Below, in pieces: positions 55,586-64,000 of a stretch of DNA of 64,000 nucleotides (position 1 is its first letter; each line of letters begins with the position of its first letter). Under the pieces are notes generated by a model. It searched no databases. It was given only the letters and a program-made list of their open reading frames with translations, and had not been told where the DNA came from. The stretch lies in assembly GCA_015680685.1 (NCBI GenBank), contig MNCI01001838.1, positions 299,925 to 363,924 of the forward strand. Reading direction: 5' to 3'. The DNA comes from Gnetum montanum (Eukaryota; Streptophyta; Gnetopsida; Gnetales; Gnetaceae). A program made the translations under genes and the position numbers.

Positions 55586-56526
55586 TGATGAGTAATGGTT
55601 GGTTGTGTTAACTAAGCCTTGTCAACTTAGCCTCGTTGACTAGGCCCTGTTGATGAGGCCCCATCAACGCATCATTTCATGTGTTGACTAGGTCCTGTCG
55701 ATGCATCATTTCATGCATCGACTAGGCCCCGTTGACGTAGGGTCTACTTTTGCCTATAAATATGAGCTCATCAGCCACATTTTTGGCATGTCATGTCATT
55801 GTAGTAGTAGAGCTCTTGTAGGTTTTTCATTTCAGAGTTATAATATTTTCTTGAGTGCCTGCAGCAGGAGTCATTGAGTGTATGGATCTTTATTCAAGCA
55901 TTATTGTACCTGAGCACAACAATGCATGCAACAATATAGATGAGCTTTCTGATAAACCTTGCAACATTTGGGTAGATTAAATATTTCATTTATGCATTTG
56001 ATGTTTTCAATCAGGTATTTAATATTTTCTAATAATTAAGCTAATTAAGATAATTAAGTGAGATAAACTAGATAGATTAAATACATAAGTACGACTGCTT
56101 CAAGCATAACATGTATTCCCTTGGTAATCCCAGTAGCGTTAGTGCTTGGTGCACCCAGTAGCATAGTGCTTGGTAACCTAGCAATGGATATGTGGGTTTA
56201 GAACGTGTATGGAAAGTGGGAACGAATGCTTATGTTAGGATTAGTTAAAGACTAGTTAGTTAGTTAATTCCTCTATCTCTCTCTCTCTTCAAGCACCCAA
56301 AAACATAAAACATAAAATGATAAAAATGATATGCCTTGATTAGTCTTAACCATACCATTATGCTCCACAAGTGTAATTTAGAAGACAACGAATGACCTTA
56401 GGGTAAGGTTCATTTCCTAGAAGACTAGTGTACCAAAAACTGTAAAGTCCACAAAATTTGACTAGATCGTGTGTGAACGCTTTGTGATACGTATGGTTGG
56501 GTGTAGGGGTACCTCACTGCTCATCA
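55586..56526 (+). repeat. LTR shared by F (3') and F' (5')
   Basis: 941 bp, TGATGAGTAATGG to CTGCTCATCA, TATAAATA at 55755-55762. A purine tract lies before it and a tRNA-Asp primer site after it, so it serves as the 3' LTR of F and the 5' LTR of F'. U3 has an extended array of TTGACTAGGCCC, TTGATGAGGCCCCATCAACG and GATGCATCATTTCATGCATC words. Confidence 0.9.
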
Positions 56527-56678
56527 TTGGCATTGTTGTTGAGGACTTTGTTTGTTGAAATATGAGCTATCTAGGATTAGTAAATATTATTTATATCATT
56601 GGATGAACTTAAGGTCAACATCACTCTTACACAACACATAACTACTAAGCATATTGATAATTTTATTTGTTTTGCAAA

Positions 56679-58395
56679 ATTTCTTCTTCTTTTTACAAAC
56701 ATGAAGATGTCAAATTGTTGCTCCCACAAGACTGCAAAGTGGTATATACTCATTGACATGAGTATGTGCCAGACTTCACCTTCATCCTACATTAGGATGA
56801 ATAACTGTGATGGCTTGATATGGAGGGCAACATCGTCTTGCCCCCCGATTGATCTATGCCGAGGATGCAATTTCAAACTCTTAAGAAGTTGGGCATTCCA
56901 GATCTTCATGAGGAATACATTGTGAATGGTTATGACACTTGGGACTACTATCCCATTGAAACACAACACAAGCGAGATTGACATCAAGAGAAGCATCACG
57001 AGGCTATGAAGGGAAAACATTTTACTAATCCCTTGTTCCTACTAGATCAAGATGAAAATGAGGATCCTTCCTTTGAAGGTTCTTAACATGAAGATTCTCC
57101 ACACCTTGTTATTGGTAATGTGGATGTGGCCTTGAACCTATGATCCACTATTCATAAACCAAGTTCAAGAAAAAGAAATCGCTAAGGTAAGGACTTGGGT
57201 AAACATCACAATGGCAAGGGATCTAAGGATGGAGGTCGTAATGAGTAAAAAAGTAATGGTAGTGGTGGGCCACCTTCATCTCTATCCTCTTCATCCAATT
57301 TTGAACATTCCTCTTTATTTGTTGGTTCTCGTAGAAGCCATCATAGAAATAATCATGATGAAGGTGATCAACAAGATAACAATGACTGTCAAGGCCATCA
57401 AGAACATAGAGGTGGCAGAAACCATCATTAGCATCATCAATGCAATGATGATGATGAACCTCTGTTGACAACTTGAAGCATGCTCAACATTGCAGAGGTA
57501 TTAAAGAGCCCAACTAGGCATGTGAAAGATAGTAGGATTAAGTGCTTCGACATGAATAATATCCCAAGATTTGAGGGGGGATACAACTTTGATCCATAGA
57601 TACATCTACAAGCTTTGCATGATGCCTGTGCCTCATAGAACATTAAAAGTGATTGGCAGAAACTCAAGTTCTTCTCTAGGACACTCATTAAGGATGCTGA
57701 AAGCTGGTAATGGTCCTTAGAACTAGAATCCATTTTCCAATGGAGTACCATGTTAGAACTATTTAATGATAAATATCAGACATACTCTAGAGTATCCAAC
57801 CTACGAAGGAAAATCCAAGGCTAGAAACAAGGAACACATGAACCCTTGGATGTTGCCATGGGTAGATATTATTCTTTCTTACACTGATGCCCTAGCCATG
57901 GATATTCTCAGAAGGAGCAACTCCACCACATCATAGATGGGCTTAGAGCTGAAACTAGAAGAACTCTTGGGGTTTAGGTCCAAGGGAGACTATTTGAATT
58001 AAGAGCTCATTAGATTCAAAGGATGATTGAGCAGGTAGTAAAAGAAGAAGGTGAGTTGTAAAAAAGGGAAAGTGTAGAAGAGTATAATAGGGATCCTTCC
58101 ATCTAGAAAAGAGAGGTCTGATTTTGTGACGAGGAGGAGTCACCATTAGACAAAGTGATAAATAGAAAAACCTTGCCTATTCAAAAATCTATTTTTGACA
58201 TTTTGGCAAAGGTTGATAAATTATGAGATTCTCTGTATGAAAAGTTTCAAACTACTATGAAGATTGCTGAAGCATCCAAAGAACAAAATAGTGATCATGA
58301 ATGCAAGATATGAAAAGAAGCTAAACGTGCCTACTAGAGATGTAAGGGTAAAGCTGCTCTAGTAGAGGAAGTTGTGGAGATAGACTCTGAAGATT
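56679..58395 (+). pseudogene. gag: Element F' gag, start codon lost
   Basis: At the place of the gag ATG of F the codon is ATT (56679-56681), within GCAAAATTTCTTCTTCT. The frame then gives VVYTH.HEYVPDFTFILH, EKHHEAMKGKHFTNPLFLLD and EDPSFEGS (a stretch partly missing from F). The capsid follows: NNIPRFEGGYNFDP, RTLIKDAESW, STMLELFNDKYQTYSRVSNL and EQLHHIIDGLRAETRRTL. It ends VVEIDSE at the deletion joint, just before the zinc knuckle. Stops are mostly TAG. It is close to F gag in sequence. Confidence 0.82.
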
Positions 58396-58770
58396 GATCA
58401 ACCTAAATGTGCTAGATGAAAACCGATTAGTGGCCCTATCTTTGAATGAAGTGTACAAGGCATTTAACAAGCAACATCATGACCTTAGAATATAGAAAGT
58501 AAAATTTCAACTTGGAGATAAGTTTCTCTACTAAAATCCCACACATGTACCCTAGAAAATAAAGTTTCAAACGTTGTGGAAGGGACCTTATATAATTGAT
58601 GAAACCTTTCCCTCTGGGACCATGTTAATAGAGCCCACATAGAAAGGAGTTGGTCAACATCCAAGAAGCGAAACCTTTTCGAGAGCTAAGACAAGCTAGT
58701 GCAAATACTAGCTCATTGGATGGACAACCACACTCTATATTGTGCTTTTCCTCATTTCAACTTACTCATG
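58390..58770 (+). pseudogene. Element F' integrase C-terminus after deletion joint
   Basis: After GACTCTGAAGA the sequence continues as the integrase tail: LINLNVLDENRLVALSLNEV, HHDLRI-KVKFQLGDK, THVP-KIKFQTLWKGPYII and SHGGDGHLC-type ending at the GTGGGGGAGATGG-like string (58767). In F the two joined points are about 4.05 kb apart (about 45940 and 49990). GAAGA could have been present at both ends as microhomology. Confidence 0.75.
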
Positions 58771-60260
58771 GGGGAGATGGCCATCTGTGCTAACCACACA
58801 CATGGCTCCTCGGTTTTTCACTTTTTGTTTTACACATTGTTAATTTTTACCTCTTTTTGGTTTTTCATTATATTGATTTTCTTGATTTGTTGTTTTACAA
58901 CATTGTTACTATATTTTATCTTTCTTGAATATTTTATACTTTCTTATATATTTTACTATTTTTGGTGTGACTTTTCACTATTTTTGCTAATAAATTTGAT
59001 TTATTATTGTAGGACATAGTGCCAATGTTGCTGTTTGCTAATGGTGATTTATGCTTAATGTTGTAATTGTCAATGTCTAGTTTCTATTTTTGAATTTTGA
59101 TGTCTAATGACTAAGACATGGTTTATTTTTCATAGAATAGGTAGTGAGTCCATGTCATCCATCCATTCACAAACTCTATGGTTTTTCTTGTTCTAGAATT
59201 TTGAGGTTCCTTTTCATTAAAAAAACCTTTAATTAATTTGTGACCTTAGTAGTTTCTAGAATTGGAAAGGATTCAAAGGTTTGTATAGGATGTGACTTTA
59301 AGGGTACTCAATACTCTTTGTGCTCTTCTACTTACTTAGGTGCTTGAGTGTTTTAATAGACTTAATACTGTTCCATGTTATCCAATAGTAAGAAGTCAAA
59401 TAAAGTCTTTGCATGGTGTGGTTCCCATCCAAAAAGAAAAAAAACATGATGGAAATTCAAAGCACATCCCTTAAATAAATGGGCTACAAGCACTGGTTAT
59501 GTGACTAGAAAGACATATTATCCATGCCTGAAGGTCCCTTCTAACTATGGTCCTCTCTCACTTCTTGCTTTCTTTTCTTCTCTTTGTGGAATGGTGGTCG
59601 TTCTGTGGGAGCGCTCTTGTGTCTTGAGGGGATGGATCGGTCTTGGAGAGGTGATGCAAAGTCACTAAAAGAGGTTGGTTTTGGTCTAGACTAAGGATGT
59701 ACCTTCTTAGGTCATTTTAAACACAAATTCTACAAGGGACTTCTTATGACCTCAATTTAGGATTCCATCCCACATTCTCCATTATTCATTTATGCTACTC
59801 ATAACTCACCTCACTACTAGTTTTCATGTTATGCTCAATTTCTTAGTTTGATGTATTGGAATTCTTGGATAGATTCTTTTTGGTTGGTCCTTATCTTTTC
59901 ATGACCATTAATCGATTGTGGGGCCCATGGACTCCTTAGTTGAGGTTATGTAAAGGCAAAAATGGCATGTACCTATTATGTGGAGGACCCACCTGCATGT
60001 CTCTTGGTTTGGATAGTTAAGTCCCTAACCTTAGACATTGCTATAATCCTATTTTTCACATGCCCCACTATGTATCCTGCTTTGTGCTCCTTAAACTATC
60101 ATAAAATTAATACTCTAAATAATTTTCTTAATTTTTTGAATTTTGTAAGCTCCAACACCTTCTTCTACTATTCTCATCACGTTCATGGCTTTTTAGGCTT
60201 CCATTTGACTCCAATTTCACTCAAAAACTCCTTGTATTTTTAGAGTTTGGCCAAGTCAAT
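58771..60260 (+). other. Element F' 3' noncoding cassette
   Basis: Motifs in order: GATGTGACTTTAAGGG (about 59290), TTTGCATGGTGTGGTTCCCAT (about 59408), GGGCTACAAGCACTGG (59481) and CCTATTATGTGGAGGACCCA (59972-59991). Spacing of the last two is about 490 bases, as in F. No gene is seen. Confidence 0.6.
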
Positions 60261-60263
60261 GGT

Positions 60264-60365
60264 GATCAATATCCACATCAACTAGGCCTAGTTGATGCAG
60301 TGGACCCCATCGGTTGGACCTCATCAACTAGGCCTTTTTGATGCAAGCCAAAAACTCTATATATA
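60264..60365 (+). promoter_or_regulatory. Candidate internal promoter for ORF2 (element F')
   Basis: CAACTAGGCCTAGTTGATGC, CCCCATCGGTTGGACC and CATCAACTAGGCC precede TATATATA at 60358-60365. The words match those of F's LTR U3. The following ACTAAACACTTTGCAATTTTT is shared with the module in F. Confidence 0.52.
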
Positions 60366-60513
60366 GCACTAAACACTTTGCAATTTTTTGTCATTTGCTT
60401 CATAACAACAGGGGAGTTTTTGCCATTTTTCATAACCCAAAATCTTCTAGAGCCCATAAATTTTCAACCATTTGTCCAAATCACTCTATTCTTTGAGCTT
60501 GTAGCTACTAAAG

Positions 60514-60819
60514 GTAAGCTCTTAGTCATGGGGGCCATAAACCTTAAGGTCTCTCATGAAATTTTTAAAAACTTTTTCTAACTTCCCCAAAGAGTTAATG
60601 AACACAATGGTACGAAACCATCAATTTTTGAGAGTTAACCCTTTCAACACCCTTCGGTATGACTTATTAATGTTAAAATAAAATAAAATAATGATTAAAA
60701 TTGATCGAATCAACCATAATCACAACTTAGCTAAGTGTAATTATCCCAAGGAGATAAGGTACCCCAATTGTTTCATGTTACACAATAATTGCTAACTCGT
60801 GGTTATGTTGTGATTATAG
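60514..60819 (+). other. Putative intron of ORF2 leader (element F')
   Basis: Donor AAAG/GTAAGC at 60514, acceptor GATTATAG at 60819, followed at once by ATG. 306 bases, homologous to 52170-52484. Confidence 0.55.
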
Positions 60820-62000
60820 ATGGTGCCAAGACCAAAATGATCATAGGAGGGAGGACCCTCTTAATCAAGGGAGAAATAACCCAGAACTAGAAGGGGCCAA
60901 CAAGAACAAGCCCAGGAATAGGTAGAGGAAATCCATGCAATGGGACTTCTTCGAGAGGAGCATGAAGTGGAATTTGTTAGATAGATTCCTAAGGAAGAGG
61001 TTGCAATAAAATAATTGCAACAAGGAGAGGCACTAGGGCTTGTACCATGACTTGAAGTCATATTAACACAAGCTTACCTCAACACAATCAGGCCTCGTGA
61101 TGTCCAATGCTCAATTGTCCAAGAGTTGAACTTGGGACCATTCTTGAAGCATGCTCCAACAGAAGTGAGGACACAATTGCAACCCTATCTAATCTGGCCA
61201 ATCATCACTTCTAGTGGAAAGTGATACATGTAAGATATGTACCTCTTCTAGAATAATAGAAAGGCTGGCTCCACAGTGAAGATCAAGGATATTCAAGTGT
61301 CCTACTCAGCTGAAGCCATCTCATAGGCTCTTGGGTTGCCTGATTCTAGAACACAATTGGTAGAGCTATCTATGCAAGTTGACCTAGAGGCCAAAAAGAA
61401 GTGGACATAGTGGTGTTTAGGGTTGACTGTAAGAAGTTTGGTGCACTCACACTGGTGGAGCATGTATCCTTCAAGATAGTAGCCTATCACATCAATCTAA
61501 TGATGAGGCTGAGTAAGGTGACTACCTTCTTCACTTGGGAATGTGTTGCTCTAAGTAGGAGATTTCCAATGAACCTTCCACAATTGATCTATCTAGAGAT
61601 TGAAAAGTGTTTTAAAGAAAATGAATGTGGAAGAAAAACCCTACCTTTCCCATGTTTGATTTGAAAAATTTGCAAGAAGGAAGGGATAACAATGACACAA
61701 TTAAACATACTCCCATTGCCTCTTGGTCTAAGATGATGAAGGATAAGACACTTGCCATGTCCAAGGAAGAGAAGTAGCAACTGCCACCTCCATCACCCAC
61801 TTAAGAAACAACATTGGAGGCCTATATAGCCCCTGAGTGTTTGCACAAAATGTGAGAACAACTCTTCTGTGAGCAGGAGTAGCAAGCAAGAATGAGTGAT
61901 GGAGATCCATCTATATATCAACCAACGATAAGTCACCTTAATGAAGTGGCTCAAAGAGTTAGGTAGATGGAAGGACGTGGCCTGATATTCTCAACCCAAT
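60820..62000 (+). pseudogene. ORF2 of element F', truncated by element H
   Basis: ATG 60820 opens MVPRPK. The N-terminal domain matches F: LREEHEVEFV, LEVILTQAYLNTIRPRDVQC, IKIKDIQVSYSAEAIS, ALGLPDSRTQLVELSMQV. After a small frameshift, 61401-61664 gives CKKFGALTLVEHVSFKIVAY, LSRRFPMNLPQLIYLEIEK and GRKTLPFPCLI. LPFPCLI is the best agreement with the plant transposon-protein family proposed for ORF2. The frame runs on to the H insertion at 62001; coiled coil and C-terminus are lost. Confidence 0.72.
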
Positions 62001-62830
62001 TGATGGAACGAGATATCGCGTCTGCGGTGATATCGCATCCCTCATGATATCGCGTCTTCTTTGTAATATCACGTACGCGATATTGCAGTTCACTGTTAAA
62101 TTTATAAATAAGAGGTGGCTCTTCCTTGTTTCGAAGTTTAGGCCTAAACCATAGTAAAACTTTAGTAGTTTTACCTCTCCAGAGATAGAATAATTTCCAT
62201 GTGCCCGCAGTAGGAGCTCCAAAGTGAACAGATCTTTATTCGAGCAAATATTGTACCTGAACACAAGTTTGTGTACGGAAATAAAGATGAACTTCTTGGA
62301 TAAACCTTGCAGTGCATGGACTAAGCTAAATAGGATTTTATTTATTATTATTTATTGTTTATCATTTAAATGATTTATTAGTTGATTAATTCTCTCTCAA
62401 CCCTTCTCTCCTAGTTAAGTGCATTCAGGACGACTACTTCAAGCACGCGCATTACGCTTGGTGATCCCAGTAACGAATAGCGTTTGGTAACCAAGGTTGC
62501 ATTAGTTTAGGGTGTGAACGGTAAGTGGGAACGGATGCTGATGCTAGGTTAATTAAGGCTTAGTTAGTTAGTTAAAGTTAGTTAATTAGTCTCTTCACCC
62601 TTCACCTCATTAGCATAGGAGATAAAACAGAAAAGATATAAAAATCATATACCTTAGACTTACTTAACCATACAACCTTGACAAATACAAGTAAGTCTAG
62701 AAAGACAATGAATGATTAACCTTAAGTGTTCCATAAGGCGTGTAGGTACTTAGTCTGTAAGTTCAACTGGATCATGTGTGTAACGCTCGTATTTGTATGG
62801 TTGAGTGTAGGGGTACCTCGCCACTCATCA
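62001..62830 (+). repeat. 5' LTR of element H
   Basis: 830 bp, TGATGGAACGAG to CCACTCATCA. U3 holds GATATCGCGTCTGCGGTGAT, ATGATATCGCG and TACGCGATATTGC words, TATAAATA at 62103-62110, AATAAA at 62280-62285. Confidence 0.9.
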
Positions 62831-62850
62831 TTGACGTCATTGCCTTGGAC
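62831..62850 (+). other. Primer-binding site, tRNA-Asp type (element H)
   Basis: TTGACGTCATTGCCTTGGAC follows the LTR directly. It agrees with the tRNA-Asp complement at most positions. Confidence 0.78.
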
Positions 62851-62974
62851 TAAGTGTTTGTGCACTAAGTAGAACATAGGAAATCATCCACATCGTTGGG
62901 AGCTTAAACGAACCCTTAGCGTTAATCATACTAAAAATTAAATAATGGTCAAGTAGCACACCAAGTAAGACACA

Positions 62975-64000
62975 ATGTATTCTTCTTCTTCTCATAAGAG
63001 CACTTCACCGCCTAGGGATAACACTAGAGATAGTCGGCGGCACCAAGCACATAACCAAAATCTGCTAGTTCCTTAGGAATTCAGTGTGGTGTACATTCAT
63101 CATGATGAATATGTACCCAAATTTACCTTTGTCTTCCATCAAGACGAACAGCTGCGTTGGAGAGATTTGGAAGGTAACATAGTGTTACCTCCAAACAGAG
63201 CCACCCCCAACATGCTTCTTCACACCCTTGCACAAATTAACATGTTACAATTATATGCTGAGTACATTGTGTGTGATTACAATGCAAGGGACTACCATCC
63301 CACAGAAGTGCAACGTCAACAGGATGAGCGATGGGAGAGTTACCACACATCGTTGAAGGGCAAAGGCCCCCGTAATGCTTTGCCCATCATAAGAGAAGTT
63401 AAGGATGGTGAACCTATCTTAATAGGTTCTCCATAACATGATGTTCCCCCTCCTAATGATGGTCAGGAGGTGGTGGTTCAGAACCTGTGCTCGATGATAC
63501 ACAACCCTGGTTCTGACCCCCATGAACACCAAGTGTTCAACGAGGGAACACAGACACATGACAAGGATGAGCATTTTGATCGTCATCATGATCGAGGTAG
63601 GGATAACCGAAGAGAAGGTAGGAGACATCGCCATGGCGATGGCTCTCCATCTTCTTCCCCTTCATCACATCATTCACCCTCTCCTTCCACATCAGGATGT
63701 AGTCACCAAGAGCATAATAGTGAGGATAAGGGTAAGTGAGATGAGAGACCTCAACGAGAGAGTCGAGAGAGAGGAAAAGGGCATGAAAGAAGGGGAAGTA
63801 GGGAACCATGTAGGCATCATAGACGTCATGAAAGAGATGATCATGATGAACCCCTACTTGCCACCTGCAGTATGCTAGACATCACAGAGGCTGTGAGAAT
63901 AACAACAAGGCATCAAAAAGATAGTCGGATCAAAAGACTTGACATGAATAATATCCCACGGTTTGAAGGGGGATATAACACTGATCCATAAAATCATTTA
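62975..64000 (+). pseudogene. gag: Element H gag, N-terminal part (continues past window)
   Basis: ATG 62975 opens MYSSSSHKSTSPPRDN. One reading frame covers the rest of the window: VVYIHHDEYVPKFTFVFHQD, LEGNIVLPPNRATPNMLLH, EYIVCDYNARDYHPTEVQRQ, a serine/histidine/arginine-rich linker (GSPSSSPSSHHSPSPSTSG) and the beginning of the capsid region (RLDMNNIPRFEGGYNTDP). It is broken by only four stops: TAG near 63074, TAA near 63434, TGA near 63738 and TAA near 63988. Each becomes CAG, CAA or CGA by reversing one C-to-T change, and at the last three the relatives have Gln or Arg or an alignable residue. This is the clearest gag N-terminus in the window. Confidence 0.85.

Larger units (their letters stand above)
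43194..56526 (+). mobile_element. Element F: full-length ORF2-bearing gypsy retrotransposon
   Basis: Two LTRs (43194-44100 and 55586-56526) enclose a tRNA-Asp primer site, gag, protease, RT, RNase H, integrase, the noncoding cassette, an internal promoter module with a leader intron, ORF2 and a purine tract, in that order. Total 13.3 kb. The left flank AATGG (43189-43193) is the target site, but the right LTR is followed by another primer site and internal region (F'), so no right duplication is visible. Key enzyme residues are lost (protease DSG to DSS, integrase second Asp deleted). Confidence 0.9.
56527..62000 (+). mobile_element. Element F': second internal region with a 4-kb deletion
   Basis: From the shared LTR it runs: primer site (56527-56546, TTGGCATTGTTGTTGAGGAC), gag (to 58395), then directly the integrase C-terminus (58396-58770), the noncoding cassette, internal promoter, intron and the first ~390 codons of ORF2. 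H then interrupts it at 62001. Zinc knuckle, protease, RT, RNase H and the integrase core are missing. Its remaining 3' LTR would lie beyond H, outside the window. Confidence 0.85.
62001..64000 (+). mobile_element. Element H: 5' part of a gypsy element running off the window
   Basis: LTR 62001-62830, primer site and gag to the window end. It is inserted in ORF2 of F'; the left 5-mer is CCAAT (61996-62000). Its LTR and gag are the closest here to D and C. Gag has few stops and no frameshift in over 1 kb, so H appears to be among the youngest insertions. Confidence 0.85.

Noticed and set aside
1-64000. Host protein genes, tRNA or rRNA genes
   Set aside because: Every coding segment I could recognise belongs to a retroelement. 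tRNA-like strings are primer sites only.

Overview
This window is transposon-derived DNA from a plant nuclear genome, probably a seed plant with a large, repeat-rich genome. I see no host gene, tRNA, rRNA or CRISPR. The evidence for a plant is a nest of Ty3/gypsy LTR retrotransposons of the Tat/Athila-like (non-chromovirus) type. They have roughly 0.8-1.0 kb LTRs of the form TGATG...CATCA, primer-binding sites complementary to the 3' end of plant tRNA-Asp, and gag-pro then RT-RNaseH-integrase in one polarity. There is also a LINE zinc-binding fragment of plant type. The species cannot be named from the sequence. All coding regions are decayed by stops, frameshifts and deletions.

Layout (element letters are mine). 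1-878: old flank with a LINE fragment. B (879 to about 36211, +) is the oldest host; its 5' half is lost, and pol, ORF2 and most of the 3' LTR remain. Inside B lie A (931-17169, +), a gag-carrying element without RT or integrase, and C (17369-27056, -), a nearly full-length element with perfect 5-bp target duplications (AATGA). Inside A's gag lies D (2206-11447, +). E (36335 to about 43188, -) is a 3'-half remnant whose ORF2 is split by a solo LTR, G (39232-40200), with perfect target duplications (GGTAT). F (43194-56526, +) is full length. It shares its 3' LTR with a second internal region, F' (56527-62000), which has a 4-kb gag-to-integrase deletion. F' is cut by H (62001 to beyond 64000, +), of which the LTR, primer site and most of gag are visible.

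How the parts work: the LTR supplies a TATA promoter and an AATAAA signal; tRNA-Asp primes minus-strand synthesis; a purine tract (TCATGGGGATA-like) primes the plus strand; gag-pro and pol supply the particle and enzymes. B, E, F and F' also carry a long third ORF (ORF2) downstream of pol, with a conserved N-terminal domain, a coiled coil and a conserved C-terminus. C and D carry only a short unrelated frame there.

The most interesting signal is upstream of ORF2. Each ORF2-bearing element has a promoter-like module with a TATA box and word arrays; in B and F the words closely match those in the same element's LTR U3. It is followed by a short leader and an intron of about 310 bp ending directly at the ORF2 ATG. 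ORF2 thus looks like a separately transcribed, spliced gene inside a retrotransposon. A second signal is a noncoding cassette between pol and the 3' end, with fixed motif order and spacing and a GTTATGCAAG/CTTGCATAAC stem, kept in all seven elements where that region is visible.

Assembly caution: each of the seven single N bases (2929, 6683, 12544, 12660, 12856, 12995, 17496) marks a defect. Three hide about 200-300 missing bases each, and the other four bound two short inverted copies of nearby gag sequence.
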